Shown one piece after another: positions 36,861-48,000 of a stretch of 64,000 nt of DNA (position 1 is the stretch's first letter; the number at the start of each line of letters is the position of its first letter). The stretch comes from Ehretia macrophylla. Taxonomy: Eukaryota > Streptophyta > Magnoliopsida > Boraginales > Ehretiaceae. A model generated the notes under the pieces. The model was not told the origin of the DNA. It saw only the letters and a program-made list of their open reading frames with translations, and did not search any database. The translations under genes were made by a program, and so were the position numbers. Where the stretch lies: positions 37,164,152-37,228,151 of the forward strand of contig CM075775.1 of NCBI GenBank assembly GCA_037974665.1, read 5' to 3'.

Positions 36861-38787
36861 CCTTGGCCGAGTTCTGACCATCCCTTGCTCATCTTCTTCA
36901 CACCATAGCTGATCAAGCCAAGCAACAATCAAAGAAACTCAAGCAAACAAGCTAGGATGCGAAAATTGCACATGCATGTCCTTTGAAGTCTTCATTTCGG
37001 CCCTAGGTAAGTTCTTGACTTCCATTTCTTTTCTCCTTGTTCTAACCTCATGCATGTACTAAGAGCTTGGTCACTAAGCTAGGAAAAATAGAGAAAAACT
37101 AGTTGGAACCTCGGCTAGGCAAAGGAGAAGAAGAAAAGTTTGCTTCAACAAGTTTTGTGCATCCTCTTGGTTGATTGCTAAGGTGAGGGCTAAAACCTTT
37201 TGAAAATCCTTCAAAAATCCACATGCATGTTCATTAAAGTATGTATTTGCTTCTGTACTTGATTTATATGTTCGTTCATAAGCTTTTGCAACCATGCATG
37301 GCAAGATCTTGGCTTGAAAGTGATGATAGGTGAAGTCGGATTGTTGACAGCTCTCTGACCAGTTTGTTTCGAGGTAAGTTTTGCTAGGAAAAGGATGTTG
37401 AAAATGCACGAAAATTGGTAGATGACTATTTTTGCCAGTTTTGAACACTTTTCGAAGAAATAGGCCAAAGCTAATTTCGACTCTAAGGTCCTCAAAATGG
37501 CAAATCTTTAAAATGTGACCAAATCTGGAAATCTGGAAAAATGAAGCAGGTTTTGGAAGATGCACTGATCTTGTAGAACGAACCAGATTTTACTTAGTAA
37601 ATGATGTCCAAAATGCATGAAATTTGGTTTTCTGCTATATTTTTCAGTTCTGAACATTTTTGTCAGAAATGGACTAAGGCTAAATCTGACCCTACGGACC
37701 TCAAAAACGTCAATTATCTAAATGTGTGCAAATCTGGACAGTTTTGTGCTATCCCACTGTTTCGGCTATATCTAATGATCCCGAACTCCAATTGATGCAA
37801 GGTTTGTTCCTGATTTTAGTTCACCTCTTAAGATTTAATTTGACATCTTATTCACTGGAATTGGAGATTTTTTGCTTGTCTTAATGTTTGTGAGAAAACA
37901 GCCTAATGCAGTGAGGATTTCACTTAGTTATATGCTTGGAAAATTGTTGTAACCTCTCTTGTGGTGTGAATTGCTTGGAATTGTGGTGTTGGGATGTTGT
38001 GTGGACTGTTTTGAGTACTTGAGGATGTTGAATTAAATGATGCATGGCTCGAGATTGACTTTGAGTTGGTTTGAGGCTCAAATTTCACGAATATGCACGA
38101 AATGGAATCCCTAATGACTAAGTAGTCTTGATAAGTGTTGATCATTTGGATATTATGTGGAATGATGTGCTTAGTAGGCTTCCTGCAGATGCCCTTATAG
38201 TCCTAAATGTGATTTTGATCATTGCATGTTGACAAAAAGGCTTTTCTTGCATCCGAGCCCACGTAGATGTTGTTGCATGTTATATAATCTTATTATTTGA
38301 TTACGTGGACTTTGAATTGAGTTATATGATTTGATTTATGTGTAGTACATGGCTGTCCGTTTAATGTTCATATAACTCTATATGCCTTTCAAGTGAAATT
38401 ACTTGTCTTGTCGTGCCCTGCCTATTTACTTGTCAATGCACAATCTTATGACTGTCCGGAGGCAACCTACTTTGTTGTCCTCCTAACGTGATATGTTAAT
38501 GTCATAAATGTGCACTGCATACAAGGTTGCAACCTTTCCTATCGGCGTGGTAGCGATCACGCACACCGGGCGGCATCGGGCTTGCCGGTGCACCCGTGAC
38601 TACCACTGTCCCATTCCCTCTCTCGCTTGGGGGCTAGACTTCCTCGAAGAGTTAGGTCGTAGGATTTCGGGGTACATCCGGAGTACACCCACCCAGCGTG
38701 TTAAAGGGATGATTTAAAGTCGGCCGCAACAACTAATTCTGAAACTGATCTGAGAGCAAAAGCTCACTGTATCCTTTTTACTATGTG

Positions 38788-38797
38788 TATAAGTACT
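38788..38797 (+). promoter_or_regulatory. Candidate TATA box of the solo LTR
   Basis: TATAAGTACT, about 70 bp downstream of the conserved GC-rich block and followed by CTCGCTTGGTTCC. Confidence 0.6.
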
Positions 38798-39652
38798 CTC
38801 GCTTGGTTCCTAAAGAACCTCGGGGAGGAAAGACTGGTATTTCTGTTTCTGTACTTGTATTATTGTTATATTCATGCTTGCAAAAGGATTTTCATAAGTT
38901 GAACCGGAAAATGAGTTTCAAAACCTATTTCTCGTTCCCCCTCGCTGAGTTCATAAGGACTCACCCTCTTTTATCATCTCAGGTGATGAAGATCCAGAAC
39001 AGGTACCCGAGGACGGTGTGCCTAACGATGAATCCCTGGAGTGATTGCCTGTCTTGTGTGCTTTGCGTGATTGTGGCTACTTGTGAACTCTATGCTACCC
39101 GAAGACTATTTCTTTTATGTTGCTTGCTATTTGTTAATGTAAAAGACCCCCGTTGTAATTTGGGGTCTAATTTTGGTTTGTACTGATATTGCTAGACAGA
39201 CACTAGACACTACTATGATCGTTTTGCTATTATTACCGCTAGTAATCTATCATAGGTTATGACGTATTAGTTAAGGACTAAGTAAATGAACCTATCCAAT
39301 TTTAAATAGGTACTTTTGTAACGAGGATAAATAAACAAACGAGACATAGTACCATGCTAGGTTATAAATCAAACGAGACATCAAGATAACCAATAGGCAT
39401 TTCAATTGATGTTAAATAGTAATCCTAGTTGGAAATGAAACTTGAGATTAAAAAAAATTTGAGGCGTTTAGAGAATTAGGCCAAACCAAAGAGTCAAATT
39501 ACAGCTGTTATGCTGCCGGTTTTCCAAAAAATTTTGGAGTTTAGACTAAAACGATAAGTGTTAAATCTTCATAAATGGTTAAGTATGTGACTTGTCCTGA
39601 ACGTTTAGATCACACCCTAGTCTAACCTTATAGGCTGGGTTGGGGCGTGACA

Positions 39653-39657
39653 TTACT
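39653..39657. repeat. Target-site duplication TTACT, right copy
   Basis: TTACT directly after the solo LTR. The older LTR resumes with TGGCTGCCCG. Confidence 0.9.
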
Positions 39658-40908
39658 TGGCTGCCCGTGGAAGTTTAATTGCTTTCAAATTGATATATAA
39701 AATGATTACATGTTCTTACAATGCCTTATATGCCAATATGTCAAAATGTGATCAAATACTTGTTCGGAGGCAGCCTACTTTGTTGACCTTCCAATGTGAA
39801 TTGTTAAATGGCATACATTTGCATTGCATACAAGGTTGCAACCTTTCATTCTGGCGTGGTAGCGTTCATGCACACCGGGCGGCATCGGGCTTGCCGGTGC
39901 AACCGTGACTACCATTGTCCAATTCCCTCTCTCGCTTGGGGGCTAGACTTCCTCGGAGAGTTGGGTTGTAGGATTTCGGGGTACATCCGGAGTACACCCA
40001 TTTGACGTGATAAGGGGATGATTTGAAGTCGGCCGCAACAACTGATACTGACATGAACTGAGAACAAAAGCTCACCGTATCCTTTTCACTATGTGTATAA
40101 GTACTCTCGTTTGGTTCCTAAAGGACCTCGGGGAGGAAAGACGGGTAATTGTGTTCCTTTACCTTTATATTATGTTATGTACTTACTTGTGATATAATGT
40201 CATGCCTTCAAAAAGGGTTTTCATAAGTTTAACCGGAAAAGGATTTCAAAACGTTATCTCTCGTTCCCCCTCGTTGAGTTCATAAGGACTCACCCTCTTT
40301 TTTGTCACAGGTACAGTAGATTTGGAACAAATACCCGAAGTAAATGTGCTTGTTGATGATTCCTTGGAGTGACTACGTGCTTTTGTGCTTTGCCTGAAAG
40401 TGGTTGCTATATGGATATTGTGTTTGATTGCAAACTATTCATTTTATTGATGTAAATGACCCCGTTATAATTTGGGTCTAATTTTGGGATTGTACTATCT
40501 ATAACCGGACGAACTTCTTATTTGGTTATTTGCTTTCATTATCTTGAATAGTAGCTATCGTAGGCAATTAAACCACTAGGTGAAAAATCAACTAAGTCAA
40601 TTCTATCTAATTCCACTTAGGTGCTTATTTGTAAACTAAAGAATAATAGGTACTTGCATGATAGGAAATTGATAAATAAACGGGACATAGTTATTATGCT
40701 AGGCTTATTAACCAAACGAGACCTTCAAGATAGACTACTAGGCATATCGGTTGATGAGACAAAATAGGAGTCCTTAATGGAATTGGAGTAATGATTGGAA
40801 TAATTGAGGCATTTAGAAATTAGGTCAAACAAAACGGTCCTAACTACAGCCGTTATGCTGCCGATTTTCTGGAGAATTTGTGGAGATTAGGCTAAAACAT
40901 TAAGTGAA
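39658..40908 (+). repeat. Older LTR, 3' portion, truncated
   Basis: Continuation of the LTR started at 33465. It begins by repeating about 185 bp that precede the solo LTR, then runs through the GC block (39808-40005), the TATA-like box and a decayed form of the inverted repeat near 40455-40480. It stops at TAAGTG near 40908, about 95 bp short of the LTR end, and satellite follows in a phase that does not continue the left flank. The two parts sum to about 3.73 kb. Confidence 0.87.
40096..40105 (+). promoter_or_regulatory. Candidate TATA box of the older LTR
   Basis: TATAAGTACT in the conserved context, followed by CTCGTTTGGTTCC. Confidence 0.55.
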
Positions 40909-42027
40909 GTTATGGGCACCGGAGCGACGGAGACCTGGTCCTAAGCCCTACGCCCACGGTTTGCGGGCCCAGCCTCTACGTGAAGCGAAGTTGTCTTGCC
41001 CAAGGTGGCGTGGGATTCGGTAATAGAAATGTGATGGATTAGGTTGTCGTCCTTTTCGCAGCTCACAACGTACGATCCAGGACGGAAAAACAGCGCAAAA
41101 GAATAAAAGTGTCCAGAAACTGATGAAAATGTTCGATTTTGGGCTTTGAAAATAGGCGCAACCTAAAAGGATGGCTGCCCTCGTCGTAGAGCTCTTAGAG
41201 AGCTTTCCAACAGTATGTTGTGCGCCACGTAACTCCTCACGGATCAAAAGTTATGGTCATCGGAGCAACGGAGACCTGGTCCTAAGCCCCACGCCCTCGG
41301 TTTGCAGACCCAGCCTCTATGTAAAGCGAAGTTGTCTTGCCCAAGGTGGCATGGGATTCAATAATAGAAATGTGATGGATTATGTTGTCGTCCCTTTCGC
41401 GGCTCACGACGTACGATCCGGGATGGAAAAACAGCGCAAAAGAAGAAAAGTGTGCAGAAACTGATGAAAAGATTCAATTTTGGGGTCCGAAAACAGGTGC
41501 AGCCCAGCAGGCTTGCTGCCCTCGTCGTAGAGCTCTCGGAGAGCTTTCCAACGGTATGTTGTGCGCCGTGTAACTCCTTACGGATCAAAAGTTATAGGCA
41601 CCGGAGCAACGAAGACCTGGTCCTAAGCCCCACGCCCTTGGTTTGCGGGCCCAACCTCTACTTGAAGTGAAGTTGTCTTGCCCAAGGTGGCATGGGATTC
41701 GGTAATAGAAATGTGATGGATTAGGTTGTCGTCCTTTTCGCGGCTCACGACGTACGATCCGGGACGGAAAAACAACGCAAAAGAAGAAAAGTGCCCAGAA
41801 ATTGATGAAAATGTTCCATTTTGGGCTCCGAAAACAGGTGCAGCCGAGCAGGCTTGCTACTCCCGTCGTAGAGCTCTTGGAGAGCTTTCCTACGATATGC
41901 TATGCACCGCGTAACTCCTTACGAATCAAAATTTATAGGCACCAGAGCGACGGAGACTTGGTCCTAAGCCCCATACCCTCGGTTTGCGGGCCCAACCTCT
42001 ATGTGAAGTGAAGTTGCCTTGCCCAAG
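40909..42027 (+). repeat. 341-bp tandem satellite, plus-oriented block 3
   Basis: About 3.3 monomers. The variants at 41452-41670 are those of 33162-33380, so this short block appears to be a copy of the satellite just left of the older LTR. It ends at the orientation switch. Confidence 0.95.
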
Positions 42028-45000
42028 CAAACCTGCTATGCTGCGCCAGTTTTTGGAGCCCAAAATTGAATGTTTTCATCAGTTTCGGGATACTTTTATT
42101 CTTTTGCGCTGTTTTTTCGTCGCAGATCGTACGTGGTGAGCCGCGAAAAGGATGACAACCTAATCCACAACATTTCTATTATTGAATCCCACGGCACCTT
42201 GGGCAAGACAACTTCGCTTCACGTAGAGGCTGGGCCCGTAAACCGAGGGCGTGGGGCTTGGGACTAGGTCTCCGTTGCTCTGGTGCCCATAACTTTTGAT
42301 CCGTAAGGAGTTAAGCGGCGCACAACATACCGTTGGAAAGTTCTCCGAGAGCTCTACGACGGGGGCGGCAAGCCTGCTAGGCTGCGCCAGTTTTCAGATC
42401 CCAAAATTGAACGTTTTTATCAGTTTTGGGACACTTTTCTTCTTTTGCGTTGTTTTTTCGTCCCGGATCGTACGTCGTGAGCCGCGAAAAGAACGATAAC
42501 TTAATCCATCACATTTCTATTATCGAATCCCACGGCACCTTGGGCAAGACAACTTCGCTTCACGTAAAGGCTGGGCCCGCATACCGAGGGCGTCGGGCTT
42601 GGGACGATGTCTCCGCCGCTCCGGTGCCCATAACTTTTGATCCGTAAGGAGTTACGCAGCGCAAAGCATACTGTTGGAAAGCTCTCCGAGAGCTCTACGA
42701 TGAGGGCAGCAAGCCTGCTCCCTTGCTCCTAATTTTGTAGCCCAAAATCGTACATTTTCATCAGTTTTGGTACACTTTTCTTCTTTTGCGCTGTTTTTTC
42801 TTCCCAGATCGTACGTCGTGAGCATAGAAAAGAACGACAACCTAATCCATCACATTTCTATTAACGAATCCGACGGCACCTTGGGCAAGACAACTTCGCT
42901 TCACGTAGAGGCTGGGGCCATAAACCGAGGGCGTCGGGCTTGGGACGATGTCTTCGTCGCTCCGGTGCCCATAACTTTTGATCCGTAAAGATTTACTCGT
43001 CGCACAATATACCGTTGGAAAGCTCTCCGAGAGCTCTACCACGGGGGGAGAAAGCTTGATCTGCTATGCCTGTTTTTGGAGCCCAAAATCGAATGTTTTC
43101 ATCTGTTTTGGGATACTTTTCTTCTTTTACGCTATTTTTTCGTCCCGGATCGTACGTTGTGAACCGCGAAAAGGACGACAACCTAATCCTTCACATTTCT
43201 ATTATCAAATCCCATAGCACCTTGGGCAAGACAACTTCGATTCACGTAGAGGCTGAGCCCGCAAGCCGAGCGTGTGGGGCTTAGGACCAGGTCTCCGTCG
43301 CTCCTTTGGCCATAACTTTTGATCTGTAAGGAGTTACGCGGCGCACAGCTTACTGTTTGAAAGCTCTCTGAGAGCTCTACGATGGGGGCAACAAGCCTGC
43401 TTGGCTGCGCTTGTTTTCAGAGACCAAAATTGAACGTTTTTATCAATTTTGGGACACTTTTATTGTTTTGCGATGTTTTTCCTTCCCGAATCATACGTCG
43501 TCAGCCTAGAAAAGGATGACAACCTAATTCATCACATTTCTATTATCGAATCCCACGGCACCTTGGGCAAGACAACTTCGCTTCACGTCAAAGATGGGCC
43601 CGCAAACTGAGGGCATATGGCTTAGGACCAAGTCTCCGTCGCTCCTTTGCCCATAACTTTTGATCCGTAAGGAGTTACGCGGCGCACAACATACCGTTGG
43701 AAAGCTCTCTGAGAGCTCTACGCCGATGGTAACAAGCCTGCTCGGCTGCTCCTGTTTTTGGAGCCCAAAATTGAACATTTTCATCAGTTTCATGACATTT
43801 TTCTTCTTTTGCGCTGTTTTTCCGTCTTGTATCGTACGTCGTGAGCAGCGAAAAGGACGACAACCTAATCCATCATATTTCTATTATCGAATCACACAGC
43901 ACCTGAAGCAAGACAACTTCGCTTCACGTAGAGGCTGAGACCGCAAACTGAGGGCGTGGGACTTAGGACCAGGTCTCCATCGCTTCTTTGCCCATAACTT
44001 TTGATCCGTATGGAGTTACGCGGCGCACAGCATACCGTTGGAAAGCTCTCTGAGAGCTGTTTGACGGGGGCAGCAAGCCTACTCTGCTGCTCCAATTGTG
44101 GAGTCAAAAATCGAACGTTTTCATCAGTTTCGTGACACTTTTCTTCTTTTGCGTTGTTTTTCTATCCCGTATCATACATCGTGAGCTACGAAAAGGACGA
44201 CAACCTAATCCATCATATTTCTATTATCGAATCCCATGACACCTTAGGCAAGACAACTTCGTATCACGTAGAGGCTGGGACCGCAAACCGATGGCGTGGG
44301 GCTTGGGACCAGGTCTCCGTCGCTCCTGTCCCCATAACTTTTGATCCGTAAGGATTTACGCGGCTCACAGCATACCGTTGGAAAGCTCTCCGAGACTCTA
44401 CGACGGAGGCAGCTAGCTTGCTAGGCTGCGCTTGTTTTCGGAGCCCAAAATAGAACATTTTCTTTAGTTTCGTGACACTTTTCTTCTTTTGCACTGTTTT
44501 TCCCTCATGGATCGTACATCGTGAGCCGCGAAAAGGACGACAACCTAATCCATCACATTTCTATTATCAAATCCCATGGCACCTTGGGCAAGACAACTTC
44601 GTTTCAAGTAGAGGCTGAGCCCGAAAACCGAGGGCGTGAGGCTTGGGACCCGGTCTCCGTCGCACCGGTGCCCATAACTTTTGATCCGTAAGGAGTTACG
44701 CGGCGCACAAGCTATCGTTGGAAAGCTCTCCGAGAGCCCTACGATGGGGACAAAAATCCTGCTTTGCTGCACCTCTTTTCGGAGCACAAAATTGAACGTT
44801 TTCATCAGTTTCATGACACTTTTCTTCTTTTGCGCTATTTTTTCATCTCGGATCGTACGTCGTGAGTCGCGAAAAGGACGACAACCTAATCCATCACATT
44901 TCTATTATCGAATCCCACGGCACCTTGGGCAAGACAACTTCGATTCACGTAGAGACTGGGCCCGCAAACCGAGGGCGTCGGACTTGGGACCATGTCTCCG

Positions 45001-48000
45001 TCGCTCTAGTGCCCATAACTTTTGATCCGTAAGGAGTTACGCGGCGCACAACATACCGTTGGAAAGCTCTCTTAGAGCTCTATGACGAGGGCAGCCAGCC
45101 TGCTCGCCTACTGCTGTTTTCAGAGCCCAAAATCTAACATTTTCATCAGTTTGGGACACTTTTCTTCTTTTGCGTTGTTTTTCGGTCCCAGATCGTACAT
45201 CGTGACGCACGAAAAGGACGACAACCTAATCCATCACATTTCTATTATCGAATCCCATGGCATCTTGGGCAAGACAACTTCGATTCACGTAGAGGCTGGG
45301 CCCGCAAACCGAGGGTGTGGTGCTTGGGACCAGGTCTCTATCGCTCCGGTGCCCATAACTTTTGATTTGTAAGGATTTACGCGGCACACAGTATACCGTC
45401 GAAAAGCTTTCCAAGAGCTATATGATGGGGGCAGCAAGCCAGCTAGGTTGCGCCTGTTTTTGGAGCCCAAAATCGAACGTTTTCATCAATTTTGAAATAC
45501 TTTTCTTATTTTGCGCTATATTTTTATCCCGGATCGTACGTTGTGAACAGCAAAAATGACGACAAACTAATCCATCACATTTCAATTATCGAATCCTACG
45601 GTACCTTGGGCAAGACAACTTCGCTTCACGTAGAGGCAGGGCCCACAAACAGAGGGCGTGGGGCTTGGAACCAAGTCTCCGTCGCTCTGGTGCCCATAAC
45701 TTTTGATCCGTAAGGAGTTACGCGGTGCACAGTATATCGTTGGAAAGCTCCCCGAGAGCCCTACGACAGGGGTAGCAAGCCTGCTCGGCTGCTCCTAATT
45801 TTGAAGACCAAAATCGAACGTTTTCATCAGTTTCGGGATATTTTTCTTCTTTTGAGTTTTTTTTCCATCCCGGATCGTACGTCGTGAGCCGCAAAAAGGA
45901 CGACAACCTAATCCATCACATTTCTATTATCGAATCTCATGGCACCTTGGGCAAGGCAACTTCGTTTCACATAGAGGCTGGGCTCGCAAACCGAGGGCGT
46001 CGAGCTTGGGACTATGTCTCCGTCGCTCCGGTGCCAATAACTTTTGATCCGTAAGGAGTTACGCAACGCACAGTATACCGTTGGAAAGCTCTTTGAGAGC
46101 TCTACAACCGAGGCAGCAGGTCCGCTCAGCTGCGACCGTTTTCAGAGCCCAAAATCGAATATTTTCATCAGTTTTGGGACACTTTTCCTATTTTGCTATG
46201 TTTTTCCTCCCGGATCGTACGTTATGAGCCTAGAAAACGACGACAACCTAATCCATCACATTTCTATTATCGAATCCCACGGCACCATGGGTAAGACAAC
46301 TTTGCTTCACGTCAAGGCTGGGCCCGCAAACCAAGGGCGTGGGGCTCAGAACCAGGTCTACGTCGCTCCTTTGCCCATAACTTTTGATCCGTAAGGAGTT
46401 ACGCGGTGCACAACATACAGTTGGAAAGCTCTCCGAGAGCTCCACGACGGGGGTAGCAAGCCTGCTTAGCTGCTCTATTTTTTGGAGCCCAAAATCGAAA
46501 GTTTTCATCAGTTTCAGGACACTTTTCTACTTTTGCGTTGTTTTTCCATCCTGTATCGTACGTCGTTAGCCTCGAAAAGGACGACAACCTAATCCATCAC
46601 ATTTCTATTATCGAATCCCACAGCACCTTGGGCAAGACAACTTCACTTCACGTAGAGACTGAGCCCGCAAGCCGAGCGCGTGGGGCTTGAGACCAGGTCT
46701 CTGTCGCTCATTTGCCCATAACTTTTGATCCGTAAGGAGTTACGCGGTGCACAGCATACCATTGGAAAGCTCTCCAAGAGATCTACTACGGGGGCCGCAA
46801 GTCTGCTCTGAAGCGCCGATTTTTGGAGACCAAAATTGAACATTTTCAGCAGTTTCAGGATAATTTTCTTCTTTTGCGCTATTTTTTCATCGCGGATTGT
46901 ACGTTGTGAGCTGTGAAAAGGACGACAACCAAATCCATCACATTTCTATTATCGAATCCCACGACACCTTGGGCAAGACAACTTCGCTTCACGTAGAGGT
47001 TGAGCCCACAAAATGAGGGTATGTGGCTTGGGACTAGGTCTCCGTCGCTTCGGTGCCCATAACTTTTGATTCGTAAGGAGTTGCGCGGCGCACAGTATAC
47101 CGTTGGAAAGCTCTCCGAGAGCTCTACTACTGGGGTAGCAAGTCTGCTCTGCTTCCCCTATTTTTGGAGACCAAAATCGAACATTTTTATCAGTTTCATG
47201 ATACTTTTCTTCTTTTGCGCTGTTTTTTCATCCCGGATCGTACGTTGTGAGTCGTGAAAAGGACGACAACCAAATCCATCACATTTCTATTATCGAATCC
47301 CACAATACCTTAGGCAAGACAACTTTGCTTCATGTAGAGGCTGGGCCCGCAAACCGAGGGCGTGGGGCTTGGGACCAGGTCTCTGTCGCTACGGTGCCCA
47401 TAACTTTTGATCCGTAAGGAGTTACGTGGCGCACAACATACCGTTGGAAAGCTCTCCGAGACCTCTACAACAGGGGCAGCAAACCTGCTACGGTGCACTA
47501 GTTTTCGGATGACAAAATTGAACATTTTCATCAGTTTTGGGACACTTTTCTTCTTTTGTGTTGTTTTCCGTCCTGGATCATAAGTCGTGAGCCGCGAGAA
47601 GAACGACAACCTAATCCATCACATTTCTATTATCGAATCCCACGACGCCTTAGGCAAGACAACTTCGCTTAACGTAGAGGCTGGGCGCACAAACCGAGGG
47701 CGTCGAGCTTGGGACCATGTCTCCATCGCTTCGGTGCCCATAACTTTTGATCCGTAAGGAGTTACGCGGCGCACAACATATCGTTAGAAAGCTCTCTAAG
47801 AGCTCTATGATGAGGGTAGCAAGCTTGCTCGCCTGCTCCTATTTTTGGAGACCAAAATCGAACGTTTTCATCTGTTTATGGACACTTTTCTTCTTTTGCG
47901 CTGTTTTTTCTTCCCGGATCGTACGTCGTGAGCCTAGAAAAGGACGACAACATAATCCATCAAATTTCTTTTATCGAATCCAACAAAACCTTGGGCAAGA

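Larger units (their letters stand above)
35943..39652 (+). repeat. Complete solo LTR, 3710 bp
   Basis: Runs from TGTGAGGCCCGACC to GGGGCGTGACA and is flanked by TTACT on both sides, with no internal region: the usual product of recombination between the two LTRs of one element. It lies inside an older LTR of the same family and in the same orientation. Inside are the GTGC-rich start (to about 36320), a CT-rich tract (about 36819-36860), the direct repeat (about 37380-37760), the GC-rich block (38508-38717), a TATA-like box and the inverted repeat AGACCCC/GGGGTCT (39144-39150, 39162-39168). No host gene is seen; the 163-codon frame at 37074-37565 on the minus strand lies across the direct repeat and resembles no protein I know. 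Confidence 0.94.

Noticed and set aside
37074..37565. 163-codon open frame on the minus strand of the solo LTR
   Set aside because: It lies across the direct repeat of the LTR, is antisense to the element, is broken in the other LTRs and resembles no protein family I know.
38785..39186. 133-codon open frame in the solo LTR downstream of the TATA box
   Set aside because: Only its central part (about 60 codons) is open in some other LTRs; the rest differs in frame. More simply explained as related R-U5 sequence.
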